Source: an uncultured Bacilli bacterium (GTDB lineage Bacteria > Bacillota_I > Bacilli_A > RF39 > UBA660). From it: DNA of 36,150 nt. Positions within the stretch are counted from its first letter, which is position 1, and each line of letters begins with the position of its first letter. The stretch covers positions 1 to 36,150 of the forward strand of contig CAKOOK010000012.1 of NCBI GenBank assembly GCA_934098515.1, in the 5' to 3' direction. A program made the translations under genes and the position numbers. The notes beneath the pieces were generated by a model, which was given only the letters and a program-made list of their open reading frames with translations, was not told the origin of the DNA and ran no database searches. This document shows, one piece after another, positions 8,127-16,187 of the stretch.

Positions 8127-8294
8127 ATGGCAAAGAAAATTTCTAATAAAAAACCTTTATCTGGAAACTTAGTATCTCATGCTGAAAATAGAACAAGAAC
8201 TAAACAAAATCCTAATTTACAAACTTATAAAATTAATGGAGTTAAAGTTAGACTTACAGCAAGAGAAGCAAGAACTTTAAAGAAAGCAGCTTAA
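8127..8294 (+). CDS. rpmB: Large ribosomal subunit protein bL28
   Basis: This is a 55-residue ribosomal protein of the 50S subunit. The translation begins MAKKISNKKPLSGNLVSHAE and continues with RTRTKQNPNLQTYKINGVKV and RLTAREARTLKKA, matching bL28: the KKPLSGN...SHA motif, the NPNLQ block and the C-terminal TAREARTLKK helix. It lacks the paired cysteines found in zinc-binding L28 proteins, so it is the zinc-independent form. AGGAGG lies seven bases before the ATG. It is monocistronic, with its own strong promoter and terminator, and is divergent from dnaE. Confidence 0.93.
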   Translation: MAKKISNKKPLSGNLVSHAENRTRTKQNPNLQTYKINGVKVRLTAREARTLKKAA

Positions 8295-8319
8295 GTATCA
8301 AAGAATTGATACTTTTTTT
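8294..8319 (+). terminator. rpmB terminator
   Basis: The stem AGTATCAA/TTGATACT with an AGAA loop is followed by seven T residues. The last base of the rpmB stop codon is the first base of the stem. Confidence 0.85.
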
Positions 8320-8326
8320 ATGCAAG

Positions 8327-8350
8327 AAAAAACTGAGCGTATTCTCAGTT
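8327..8350 (-). terminator. Terminator of the HerA-type ATPase gene
   Basis: On the minus strand AACTGAG-AATACG-CTCAGTT is followed by TTTTTCTTG. The TAA stop at 8349-8351 overlaps the base of the stem. It stands back to back with the rpmB terminator. Confidence 0.75.
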
Positions 8351-10097
8351 AAAACCATCTTGATGCAATATCGACACTTGTTGATTCTGGCATTGGATTT
8401 GGTAAGTCTAGTTTAGATATTAATGGTATTTTAAAGGCTGTACCAAAAGTTATCGCCGTACCAGGTGTTAAATTCTTTAATTTATCAATTGTTTCATCAC
8501 TAACAGAACTTGTGATGTTTTTTATTATTTTAATATCTTCTGGGTGAAACATCCTAAAAGCAATAAAATTTGAACACTGTGATAACGCAGTATTTGATAA
8601 TTCACTCGGCCTTTGAGTAATAAGCCCTAAAATAACCCCATACTTTCTTCCCTCTTTAGTAATTCTATCAAAAATATTATATCCTAAAACATTTATATCA
8701 CTATCATTTTGAACATATCTATGTGCTTCTTCTAAAATTATATGAATTGGATAACTAGCCCTTTCTTCTAATTCAGTCGCAAAATCAAAGAACATTTTAG
8801 CAAATATTTTAGTTAAAGTCTTCGCAAAACGCTCATCAATATAATTTAAATTCATATTAATAATTTGAAATCTTCCTTGATGGTTATTAAATAAATTTCT
8901 TATATAACTGTCTTTAGTAATTCGTTTGTCCCCTATCTCAAAGAATTTCTTATTCTCACTATTAATTATTTGTTGTAATCTAACCTTTAATTCATTATAT
9001 TCATCATAAGCTTTATCGCTTTTTAAAATACCCTCACTAATTAAAGCAAACTCTAAAGCATAATATAAATCATCCAAACTATAAGCAATGTCTTTTGATA
9101 CTTCTAAAGAACTTAAATCTAACTTTTGATACTTTTCTAAAAAGTCTACTACTGACTGAACCGCATTCATTTTACCTTGATTATCAATATTTAAACACTG
9201 ACGAATTGTTCTTGAATAACCAGGTTGATAAATCTCAGTATCAGCATTTAAATCTTCTGTATTATATCTCGAAAGAATTGCTAAAACTTGATCACGTATC
9301 TGAGTACTATTACGACCACTTGATAAAATATCAAGTAAGCATGATGCAATAATATCATTTTTATAAGAAATCATTTTTTCATCTTGGCTTTTAAATATAT
9401 ATACTAATTTAATGGCTTTTTCTAAGATTGGTAGTGATGAAGACTTTGTTACATGTAATAAAAGTGCTAAGTCATCTACTTCTAAAAAATAAGCTGGAAT
9501 ATTTATTAATTCACCATCACTTAAATCTAGTTTAGATGTAAGATTCTTATAACCCATTCCATCAATATCATTTAAGTGTGATAAAGCATGCTTATACTCT
9601 CCATATACATCAAATAATACTATATGAGAATTTACTGGCATTGTTTCTTTATTTCCGTAAAGATTTTGAAGAATTCTTACTACACCACATGACTTACCAG
9701 AACCAGTATTTCCAATAATAGCAAAATGATTAGCAAAAAAAGCATTTAAATCAGCACAAATATTAAATCCCTCATACGTATTAGATTTACCAATATATAC
9801 ACATTTCTTTCCTTCCTGGCACCCTAAAAATAGTTCTGCTTCATTCTTATATACTAGTCTTGGAATTGATAAAAAGTGAGGCTTTTTAAGAACACCTGAA
9901 GTAAACACACCATTTCTAATTTCCCCAACTAGAAAGATCTTAATTTCATTTTCATCTATACCAACTATTTCACCTACTACGCCTCTATTCTTTTCTGAAA
10001 ATACAACATGATAATTTAAATAATTAACATCTAATTTTTCACTTGTATTTTCAACCACAACATAATTAGCCTCAATAGACTTAATTTTTCCAAACAT
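8349..10097 (-). CDS. HerA/FtsK-type hexameric ATPase (DUF87)
   Basis: This is a P-loop ATPase of the HerA-FtsK superfamily, enzymes that form hexameric DNA-translocating rings. The N-terminal ~95 residues form a small beta-rich domain like the HAS barrel of HerA (KIKSIEANYVVVEN...GEIVGIDENEIKIFLVGEI). The Walker A motif GNTGSGKS is at about 129-136, Walker B HIILEEAHRY at about 452, and the downstream sensor LITQRPSELSNTALSQC is typical of HerA. I use the ATG at 10097 with AGGTG eight bases upstream; the frame could extend three codons to a GTG. In archaea and some bacteria HerA pairs with the NurA nuclease, and other HerA proteins pair with SIR2 or nuclease effectors in phage defence. No partner gene lies beside it here, so its role is open. 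Confidence 0.85.
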   Translation of the reverse strand: MFGKIKSIEANYVVVENTSEKLDVNYLNYHVVFSEKNRGVVGEIVGIDENEIKIFLVGEIRNGVFTSGVLKKPHFLSIPRLVYKNEAELFLGCQEGKKCVYIGKSNTYEGFNICADLNAFFANHFAIIGNTGSGKSCGVVRILQNLYGNKETMPVNSHIVLFDVYGEYKHALSHLNDIDGMGYKNLTSKLDLSDGELINIPAYFLEVDDLALLLHVTKSSSLPILEKAIKLVYIFKSQDEKMISYKNDIIASCLLDILSSGRNSTQIRDQVLAILSRYNTEDLNADTEIYQPGYSRTIRQCLNIDNQGKMNAVQSVVDFLEKYQKLDLSSLEVSKDIAYSLDDLYYALEFALISEGILKSDKAYDEYNELKVRLQQIINSENKKFFEIGDKRITKDSYIRNLFNNHQGRFQIINMNLNYIDERFAKTLTKIFAKMFFDFATELEERASYPIHIILEEAHRYVQNDSDINVLGYNIFDRITKEGRKYGVILGLITQRPSELSNTALSQCSNFIAFRMFHPEDIKIIKNITSSVSDETIDKLKNLTPGTAITFGTAFKIPLISKLDLPNPMPESTSVDIASRWF

Positions 10098-10122
10098 TAT
10101 TACCACACCTATTCTACAAATA

Positions 10123-10151
10123 ATTTTACTAGACTTATTAAAAAAAGTCCA
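10123..10151 (-). promoter_or_regulatory. Candidate promoter of the HerA-type ATPase gene
   Basis: On the minus strand TGGACT (10146-10151), a 17-bp spacer and TAAAAT (10123-10128) precede the gene. It resembles the uppS promoter closely, including TTTAATAAGT inside the spacer. Confidence 0.5.
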
Positions 10152-10153
10152 CT

Positions 10154-10175
10154 AAAAAAAGAGGCAAAGCTCTTT
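10154..10175 (-). terminator. Terminator after the small YjcZ-like genes
   Basis: On the minus strand AAAGAG-CTTTGC-CTCTTT is followed by a run of T. It separates the two small genes from the HerA-type gene downstream. Confidence 0.65.
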
Positions 10176-10176
10176 A

Positions 10177-10278
10177 TTAGATGAAAACTGCTCCAAGGAT
10201 TATTGCTAAAAGAATAAATAAGACTAAAACAATAAATGCTTCGCTTGCATATCCTTGGTTTTCATTATTTTTGCACAT
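10177..10278 (-). CDS. YjcZ-like small membrane protein, 33 aa
   Basis: The translation is a short polar head (MCKNNENQGYASEAF) and one membrane helix (IVLVLFILLAIILGAVFI). Head and helix resemble the YjcZ family of tiny Bacillota membrane proteins, in which a Gly/Tyr/Asn-rich start leads into 'GFALIVVLFILLIIVGA'. AAGGAGG lies just upstream of the ATG, strong evidence that it is translated. It sits 15 bp downstream of a paralogue (10294-10398) and a third copy lies at 33934-34131. In Bacillus such proteins are annotated as sporulation-associated, but their function is not known and no sporulation genes are seen here. Too short for standard gene callers. Confidence 0.75.
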   Translation of the reverse strand: MCKNNENQGYASEAFIVLVLFILLAIILGAVFI

Positions 10279-10293
10279 AGTAACCTCCTTTAC

Positions 10294-10398
10294 TTAAATA
10301 ACTGCGGCACCTACAATAATTACTAATAAAATAAATAATACTAAAATGAAAGCTGCTCCGCTTATTCCGTAATTGTTATTTCCACAACAACCGTTCAT
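10294..10398 (-). CDS. YjcZ-like small membrane protein, 34 aa
   Basis: The translation is MNGCCGNNNYGISGAAF followed by the helix ILVLFILLVIIVGAAVI. The Gly/Asn/Tyr head and the 'LVLFILLVIIVGA' helix match the YjcZ pattern better than its neighbour does. Two adjacent cysteines at residues 4-5 are notable and could be modified or bind metal. GGAGGG lies five to nine bases before the ATG, and a TACAAT -10-like box is at 10427-10432. It is the first gene of a two-gene unit with the 33-aa paralogue. Function unknown. Confidence 0.78.
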   Translation of the reverse strand: MNGCCGNNNYGISGAAFILVLFILLVIIVGAAVI

Positions 10399-10489
10399 AG
10401 TCTCCCTCCTTTTCATTACTCACTTTATTGTACGCGAAAACTCTTAATTGTGTTCTTATTTTGAATTTAATTTTAAAGACCTAATTCTG

Positions 10490-10518
10490 TTGTATTTTAG
10501 TTTAAGGGCGTGTATAAT
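10490..10518 (+). promoter_or_regulatory. prsA promoter
   Basis: TTGTAT (10490-10495), a 17-bp spacer and a perfect TATAAT (10513-10518) stand just before the AGGAGG and ATG of prsA. Confidence 0.75.
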
Positions 10519-10536
10519 AGATAACTAGGAGGATTT

Positions 10537-11565
10537 ATGAAGAAGAAAATTATAATGGCTTTAGTAATACTTGGATTTGCTACTGGATGTGGTAAAGTTC
10601 CTGTAATGAAAGATGGCGACCAAGCAGTTGTTACTTTTGAAAAGGAAGGCTTAAATATTAGTGCTACAAATCTTTATGAGAAGATCAAAGTTAATTATGC
10701 TTTATCTAATTTAATTGATATGGTTGATACTAAGATATTTAGTGAAAAGTATGCCGATAAGACTAGTGAAGCTGAAAAGAGTGCAGAAAAACAACTAGAA
10801 CAAATTAAAACTTACTATGTTGATGATAAAGGTAAGTATGATGAAAGTGCTCTACTAAAAGCATTAAATACTTATTATGGAATTAATTCTATAAAAGATT
10901 TTAAAGAAACGCTTAAACTAAGTTACTATCGTGATTTAGCAGTTGATGATTATGCTAAAAAAAGCATTACTGATAAAGAAGTCGAAAAGTATTATAAAGA
11001 AAAGACAGTTGGAGATATTTCTTGTAGTCATATTTTAATTTCACCAAACACTACTGATAAAATGAGTGATGATGAAAAGAAGAAAGCTGAAGAAGAAGCA
11101 TTAAACAAAGCTAAAGAAGTTATTAAGAAACTTAATGACGGTGCTGATTTTGCTAAGCTTGCTAAAGAATACTCAAGTGATAGCTCAAATGCTAGCAAAG
11201 GTGGAGACCTTGGCTACTTCAATACTGGTGATATGGTTGAAGAATTTGAAACTGCTGCTTATAAGTTAAAACTTAATGAGTATACTAAAGAACCAGTTAA
11301 AACTAAGTTTGGTTATCATATCATTTTAAAAACTGGTGAAAAAGAAAAAGCTAGTTTAGAAGATTCAAAAAAATCTATCATTGAAAAGTTAGCTAAAGAA
11401 AAAATTGATAGTGATAAAACATTATCTATTAATGCTTTAGTTGAACTTCGTAAAAGTTATGGTATGACTATTGAAGATTCTGAACTTAAGAGTCAATATG
11501 AAAAGTATATTAGTAATCAATTACTAAATGCTACTACTAGTACTTCAACAAGTAGTAATAATTAA
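10537..11565 (+). CDS. prsA: Foldase lipoprotein PrsA (parvulin-type peptidyl-prolyl isomerase)
   Basis: This extracytoplasmic lipid-anchored chaperone/isomerase helps secreted proteins fold after Sec export. The N-terminus is a lipoprotein signal peptide (MKKKIIMALVILGFATGC), with Cys18 as the predicted lipidated residue. A helical chaperone region follows, then a parvulin domain at about residues 155-262 (CSHILI, DFAKLAKEYSSD, GGDLGYF, FGYHIIL), and a charged C-terminal helix with a Ser/Thr-rich end. The length of 342 aa is typical. AGGAGG sits six bases before the ATG. It is monocistronic, with its own promoter and terminator. It is likely needed for the anchored surface proteins encoded elsewhere in the window. 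Confidence 0.93.
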   Translation: MKKKIIMALVILGFATGCGKVPVMKDGDQAVVTFEKEGLNISATNLYEKIKVNYALSNLIDMVDTKIFSEKYADKTSEAEKSAEKQLEQIKTYYVDDKGKYDESALLKALNTYYGINSIKDFKETLKLSYYRDLAVDDYAKKSITDKEVEKYYKEKTVGDISCSHILISPNTTDKMSDDEKKKAEEEALNKAKEVIKKLNDGADFAKLAKEYSSDSSNASKGGDLGYFNTGDMVEEFETAAYKLKLNEYTKEPVKTKFGYHIILKTGEKEKASLEDSKKSIIEKLAKEKIDSDKTLSINALVELRKSYGMTIEDSELKSQYEKYISNQLLNATTSTSTSSNN

Positions 11566-11590
11566 TACGCTTATTAAAGCGTATTTTTTT
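11564..11590 (+). terminator. prsA terminator
   Basis: A 9-bp stem AATACGCTT/AAGCGTATT with loop ATTA is followed by a T run. Its first two bases belong to the prsA stop codon. Confidence 0.85.
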
Positions 11591-11609
11591 TATTGTCTTT
11601 TTGTTCGTT

Positions 11610-11661
11610 ATCACATTTTTAGAAAGAAATTGCATATAAAAAATCACATTTTTAGAAAGAA
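11610..11661. repeat. Two 19-bp direct repeats, 33-bp period
   Basis: ATCACATTTTTAGAAAGAA occurs exactly at 11610-11628 and 11643-11661. The 14-base spacers after each copy are partly alike (both contain GCATAT). ATGTGATTTT at 11685-11694 is complementary to the AAATCACAT end, so part of this could fold as the 3' end of the miaA transcript. Confidence 0.7.
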
Positions 11662-11699
11662 CTTAGCATATTTTCTCTATTTTTATGTGATTTTATTTA

Positions 11700-12563
11700 T
11701 TATTTTACTAATTTATCTATATAATTAGCGACTTCTTCAACTGTTTTATTAAAGTCTTGATAATTTGTTTCAAACCATTTAATATCCATTTGATTATTAA
11801 ACCAAGTATATTGTCTTTTAGCATAGTGTCTACTATTTTTCTTTATTAAGTCTATTGCTTCTTCTAAAGATATTTCTTTATCAAAGTATTTGTATAGTTC
11901 TTTATAACCAATACCAGTCATTATTGCTTTTGATCTGATGCCTTTATCATACAAAGCTTTTACTTCTTCTAATAAACCATCATGAACCATAACATCTACC
12001 CTATCATCAATTCTTTTATATAAATTATCCCTATCTGTTGTTAGACCAATAAAAATTGCTGGATAAAGAAGATTATTACCAGACTCATCATACTCACTTT
12101 CTTTATTCAAAGCACGTACTAGTCTTTTACGATTATTTTCATGAATATCATTTTGAGGATATTTTTCATCTACTAATCTTTTTAGTTCTTCATTAGAATA
12201 ATTATCATATGAATTATTATTTTTTTCTTCTTCAGTAAATTTATAATCATATAAACCAGCTTTAATATATAGCCCAGTACCTCCAACAATAATATAATTT
12301 TTGTTTTTGTTATTATCTAAAATATTTCTTAAGTCCCTTTGGTAGTCATAAACTGTATATAATTCGTCTGGATTTTTAATATCAAATAAATGATGAGGAA
12401 TATTCTCTTTTTCTTTTTCAGTAACTTTAGCAGTACCAATATTTAGGTCTTTATATACTTGCATAGAATCAGCATTAATTACTTCAGCATTATACTTTTT
12501 AGCTAGTTCGACACTTAAATGAGTTTTACCAACCCCAGTTGGCCCCGCTACAACAATTATCAT
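11700..12563 (-). CDS. miaA: tRNA dimethylallyltransferase
   Basis: MiaA transfers a dimethylallyl group to A37 of tRNAs reading UNN codons. The 287-residue protein begins directly with the P-loop (GPTGVGKT, residues 7-14), followed by the NADSMQVYKDLNIGTAK substrate block, HHLFD, the 'VGGTGLYIKA' motif and the C-terminal RHYAKRQYTWF motif. The ATG overlaps the stop of the ASCH-domain gene (ATGA), so coupling is likely. It is the last gene of the run yqeG-yqeH-mutL-ASCH-miaA; mutL and miaA are neighbours in many Bacillota. Confidence 0.96.
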   Translation of the reverse strand: MIIVVAGPTGVGKTHLSVELAKKYNAEVINADSMQVYKDLNIGTAKVTEKEKENIPHHLFDIKNPDELYTVYDYQRDLRNILDNNKNKNYIIVGGTGLYIKAGLYDYKFTEEEKNNNSYDNYSNEELKRLVDEKYPQNDIHENNRKRLVRALNKESEYDESGNNLLYPAIFIGLTTDRDNLYKRIDDRVDVMVHDGLLEEVKALYDKGIRSKAIMTGIGYKELYKYFDKEISLEEAIDLIKKNSRHYAKRQYTWFNNQMDIKWFETNYQDFNKTVEEVANYIDKLVK

Positions 12564-12901
12564 TTTAGAACCTTTTCTATTTCAATAGCAATACAACCAT
12601 ATTTTTTAATTTCTTCTTTTGAGTAATATTCTTCCATATCTTCTGGCTTAGCATCATCTTCTTCATTATAACCCATAACAACTTTAGAATATTTTTCATA
12701 GATAGGTTCAAAACTATCAACTTTAAACAAGTTTGTAATTACAACATCAATTTTTTCATTATTAGCTCTATTAGTAAATATTATCTTATCTCCTACTCTT
12801 AAAGTTTTTCTCTTTTCATCTAGTAGTCTTAACTCAACAGTCTTAGTTCCTTCCTTAACCTTAATAAAAGGTTCATTATTCAAACGCATTTCATGAATCA
12901 T
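12560..12901 (-). CDS. ASCH-domain protein (PUA-like fold)
   Basis: This 113-residue protein shows the ASCH pattern: 'FIKVKEGTKTVELRLLDEKR' (K..G.K..E.RL.D.KR), then 'LRVGDKIIFTN' and the ending 'YGCIAIEIEKV'. ASCH domains are PUA-like RNA-binding folds and some members hydrolyse N4-acetylcytidine or cleave RNA. It lies between mutL and miaA and overlaps miaA by four bases, so a link to RNA or nucleoside modification is possible but not shown. The ATG at 12901 has AAGGAGG upstream. It ends in TGA, which shows that TGA is a stop codon in this organism. Confidence 0.8.
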   Translation of the reverse strand: MIHEMRLNNEPFIKVKEGTKTVELRLLDEKRKTLRVGDKIIFTNRANNEKIDVVITNLFKVDSFEPIYEKYSKVVMGYNEEDDAKPEDMEEYYSKEEIKKYGCIAIEIEKVLK

Positions 12902-12913
12902 TATATCTCCTCC

Positions 12914-14692
12914 TTAATTCATTACTCTTTTAAACATTCTTTCAAGTTCATACCTTGTAAATGAAATAATTGTTGGTCTACCATGAGGACAGTTATATGG
13001 ATTATCACATTTTACTAAATCATTAAGTAAGTTCTCTGCCTGCTCAGTAGTAGTAGCTTCATTTCCTTTAACACTCATCTTACATGCCGCAGTTGCTGCT
13101 AAATGGTCTTGGAATTTAGCTCTTTCAAATGTTGTTGGTGTACTTATTAAAAAATCAATTATTTTTCTTATTTGTTCTTCTTCATAACCAGTAATTAACC
13201 ATGTTGGATGAGATTTTACAATAATTGTATTGATACCAAATTCTTCAAAGTTAAATCCTAATTCCTTAAAAATTTCTTCTTTTTCTTTAAATGCTAAATA
13301 ATCACTAGGTGAAAGCTCTACACTTATCGGAAATAATAAATCAGTAACAGTTATTTTTTCTTCTCTTAAAGCCTTTAACACCTTTTCATAATTAATTCTT
13401 TCCTGAGCAGCATGCTGATCAATTAAATACATGCTTTCTTCATTTTGAGCGACTATATAAGTACCAAATACTAAGCCACATGGATAAAGCTCTAAATGTT
13501 TTACCTCTTCATTTTTTTCATCTAATTTAAAGTCCATCTGTGTTTCTTCTATCTTAGGCTCATTAAAAGTTGTTACTAAGTCATTATTTATAAAAAGTTC
13601 TTCCGAGTAATCAATAGATGGATTTTCTTCTGTAGTAATTTCCTGGTAATTTTGCATAATTGCTTCAGCATTTTCTTCTGGTTTAGTTATTTCAATTTTT
13701 GGTATTAAAAGTGAATTATATAGAGCTTTTTTAATTAATTTAGTTGTTAAATTAATAAGTGTATCTATTTTACTAAATTTAATATCTTGTTTTGTTGGAT
13801 GAATATTAACATCTATTAAAGTAGGATCTGTTTCTATTTTGATTACAACAACTGGATATCTTATGTCTGGTTTATATGTATGATATGCATCATTAATTGC
13901 TTTATTAAGTTCAGCATTTCTTACTACTCTACCATTAACAATAGTAGTCATATAATTACGATTACTTTTTAACACTACCGGTTTACAAATATAACCATAA
14001 ACGTCATAATCATCACTTGTTCCTTTTATCTCAAGCATATTTTTACTAACCATTTGTCCATAAAGTTCATGAATACATTTTAGAAGATTACCACTACCAG
14101 TTGTTTTAATTATAGTTGTATCATTATTAGTTAAAGTAAAAGCAATCTCTGGATAAGACAAAGCTAACTTTTCCATATATTGAGTTGTATTAGATAACTC
14201 TGTCTGCTCACTTTTCAAATATTTTAATCTTGCTGGAGTATTATAAAATAAATCTTTTACTTCAATGATAGTTCCTTTTCTTGCAGCACATTTAGTGTTC
14301 TCTATAAGCTTACCGCCTTCAATTACTATCTTAGTGCCAACATCCCCTTCACTAGTTTCAAGAGTTACTTTAGAAACACTAGCAATTGATGGAAGAGCTT
14401 CACCACGAAAACCTAAAGTATTAATAAAAAATAAATCCTCGGGCTTATATATCTTACTTGTAGCATGTCTTTTAAAAGCATTTAAAGCATCATTTGGATC
14501 CATTCCAATTCCATTATCCATTACCTTAATTTCTTTACTACCAGCATTTTCCAGTGAAACAGTTATTTCTGTACTTTGAGCATCAATACTGTTTTCCGTA
14601 AGTTCTTTAATAACATTAGCAATACGTTCAACTACCTCTCCAGCAGCTATTTTATTACTTAAGTCTTCACTCATTATTTTTATGCGGTCCAT
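12914..14692 (-). CDS. mutL: DNA mismatch repair protein MutL with endonuclease motifs
   Basis: MutL links mismatch recognition to strand removal. The GHKL ATPase half shows IAAGEVVERIANVIKELTEN (catalytic Glu about residue 30), DNGIGM (59-64) and GFRGEAL (94-100). The C-terminal half contains DQHAAQERINYE (425-436), ACK (about 536-538) and CPHGRP (568-573), the metal-binding motifs of nicking MutL as in Bacillus, so it probably makes its own nick and does not rely on MutH. The middle linker is acidic and low in complexity. The length of 592 aa is normal. GGAGG sits just before the ATG. No mutS is in the window, although mutS often precedes mutL. Confidence 0.96.
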   Translation of the reverse strand: MDRIKIMSEDLSNKIAAGEVVERIANVIKELTENSIDAQSTEITVSLENAGSKEIKVMDNGIGMDPNDALNAFKRHATSKIYKPEDLFFINTLGFRGEALPSIASVSKVTLETSEGDVGTKIVIEGGKLIENTKCAARKGTIIEVKDLFYNTPARLKYLKSEQTELSNTTQYMEKLALSYPEIAFTLTNNDTTIIKTTGSGNLLKCIHELYGQMVSKNMLEIKGTSDDYDVYGYICKPVVLKSNRNYMTTIVNGRVVRNAELNKAINDAYHTYKPDIRYPVVVIKIETDPTLIDVNIHPTKQDIKFSKIDTLINLTTKLIKKALYNSLLIPKIEITKPEENAEAIMQNYQEITTEENPSIDYSEELFINNDLVTTFNEPKIEETQMDFKLDEKNEEVKHLELYPCGLVFGTYIVAQNEESMYLIDQHAAQERINYEKVLKALREEKITVTDLLFPISVELSPSDYLAFKEKEEIFKELGFNFEEFGINTIIVKSHPTWLITGYEEEQIRKIIDFLISTPTTFERAKFQDHLAATAACKMSVKGNEATTTEQAENLLNDLVKCDNPYNCPHGRPTIISFTRYELERMFKRVMN

Positions 14693-14703
14693 ATACCCTC
14701 CTT

Positions 14704-15654
14704 CTATTTAAAGATGCTTGGTCTAACTTCTAAATACTTTTTATCTATATTAAAGATGTTTACATCAGTTTCATTTTTTATATTAATAAAACCTGTACCA
14801 ATAATGATAAGATCACTATTTGCTGGCACATGAATATCATAAGAGAATGCTTTTTGTTTATAATCCTTATGACTTTTTACATTATTTGGAATATATAGTG
14901 TCGCACTTGTTTCTGTTTCAAAATTTAAATATCTTTCGTCTATTATATTTAAAGTTTCTCTCTTTCTCATTTGATATGTTCTGGGTTTTATTGCATACTT
15001 AAATGTATCTTTATTATTCTCACTTAAACTAATACTAGCAAATCCTGGTGAATCAATTACGAGTAAGTTATTAGTTAATTCTAGTCTTATAAAGTCTTTA
15101 GTAGTATTCGTTTTGTAACTGGTTACTACTTCATTTAGTTTAGAATTCGTTTCTTTAATAAGGTTATTTACTAGGGTTGATTTACCACTACCACTAATAC
15201 CTAGTAAATATGTCTTATGAATATTATTTTTATCTAAATAATTAATTATCTTTTTAGCACTCCCTAAAGATTTATTTATAAAAATGATATCATCATTAAT
15301 TTTATAATATTCTTTAATAAACCCTCTAATATTTTCCCACTTAACTGTTCTAGGTAAAATATCACATTTACTTATTACAAGAGTCTTCCTACCCTTTATC
15401 TTTTTATAAATATCTAGTGAGTAATTATTAATATTATAAAAGTCTGTTAAAAATAAAGTATGAGCATCCTCTTTATTAATAGCACTTATTATAACATTTT
15501 CATCTTTTGGCAAACTATCATCTTTATGCACACCATAATGCATTTGTTTAAAGCAGTTTTGACAATAAACACTTTCCTCTTTAGGAGTATACCCTGCTTT
15601 AGATGAGTCTTCCATTTGGAGTTTTACTCCACATCCATAACATATTTTATTCAT
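14704..15654 (-). CDS. yqeH: Circularly permuted ribosome-biogenesis GTPase YqeH
   Basis: YqeH is needed for 30S subunit assembly. An N-terminal zinc finger (Cys5, Cys8, Cys31, Cys34) precedes a GTPase domain in permuted order: the G4 motif SKCD (95-98) comes before the P-loop GISGSGKST (152-160) and the G3 motif DSPGF (about 202-206). A C-terminal beta-rich region follows. At 316 aa it is somewhat shorter than Bacillus YqeH. It overlaps the end of yqeG by eight bases and lies 11 bases ahead of mutL, so the three genes are probably co-transcribed. The yqeG-yqeH pair is a conserved Bacillota arrangement. Confidence 0.93.
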   Translation of the reverse strand: MNKICYGCGVKLQMEDSSKAGYTPKEESVYCQNCFKQMHYGVHKDDSLPKDENVIISAINKEDAHTLFLTDFYNINNYSLDIYKKIKGRKTLVISKCDILPRTVKWENIRGFIKEYYKINDDIIFINKSLGSAKKIINYLDKNNIHKTYLLGISGSGKSTLVNNLIKETNSKLNEVVTSYKTNTTKDFIRLELTNNLLVIDSPGFASISLSENNKDTFKYAIKPRTYQMRKRETLNIIDERYLNFETETSATLYIPNNVKSHKDYKQKAFSYDIHVPANSDLIIIGTGFINIKNETDVNIFNIDKKYLEVRPSIFK

Positions 15655-16171
15655 AATATCTTCCTTTTTTTAGTAAATCTTGTTTTTTTAATTTATCATA
15701 AATTGATGTCTCAACAAATCTATTTAATTTAGTTAAGGTAAAGTCTGTCTTACCAATTGGATTTACTAATATACTTAGAAAATCCATTCTATTAGCTCCC
15801 CATATATCAGTTAAAAGTTGATCCCCAATACAAGCAATTTCTTCTTTTTTGTAATTATAAGATTTTAAGATTTTATTATATTTTCTTTTAAGTGGCTTAA
15901 ATGAAAAATATGCTGAATCAGTACATAAATAGTCCTTAAATGGAGCCACCCTTTTCTTAGGAGAATTACTAACAATAATTAATTTAAACCCTTTTCTCTT
16001 TAAATCCTCAAATAGGTCACTAACCTTTTTAGTAGGTTTTTTTACAGTAACCGGAACAAGAGTATTATCTAAATCAAATATTAAACACTTAATTCCTCTT
16101 TTCTTTAGAGTATCATAATTTATATCATAAATGCTTTTTTGATAAATATCAGGCACAAACTTTTCTAACAC
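15647..16171 (-). CDS. yqeG: HAD-IIIA family phosphatase YqeG
   Basis: This is a cytosolic HAD-superfamily phosphatase of unknown substrate, conserved beside yqeH. The nucleophile motif DLDNTLVP is at residues 33-40, motif II at 'IIVSNSP', a lysine follows near 'KPLKRKYNK', and motif III is 'CIGDQLLTDIWGA'. I choose the GTG at 16171 (174 aa, beginning LEKFVPDIYQ) because GGTGG lies five bases upstream, a TATAAT sits just before it, and this is the usual family length. The open frame runs back to 16321, but that stretch holds the aspS terminator and is not coding. Confidence 0.9.
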   Translation of the reverse strand: MLEKFVPDIYQKSIYDINYDTLKKRGIKCLIFDLDNTLVPVTVKKPTKKVSDLFEDLKRKGFKLIIVSNSPKKRVAPFKDYLCTDSAYFSFKPLKRKYNKILKSYNYKKEEIACIGDQLLTDIWGANRMDFLSILVNPIGKTDFTLTKLNRFVETSIYDKLKKQDLLKKGRYYE

Positions 16172-16187
16172 TTCAACCACCAGATTT

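Noticed and set aside
11528..11728. 66-codon plus-strand ORF after prsA
   Set aside because: It overlaps the end of prsA in another frame, runs through the prsA terminator and is merely a translation of the 33-bp repeats; it has no ribosome binding site.
12560..12901. ASCH gene as a toxin or defence gene
   Set aside because: It overlaps miaA within a housekeeping run, has no partner gene and shows only a general PUA-like fold, so nothing supports a defence role.
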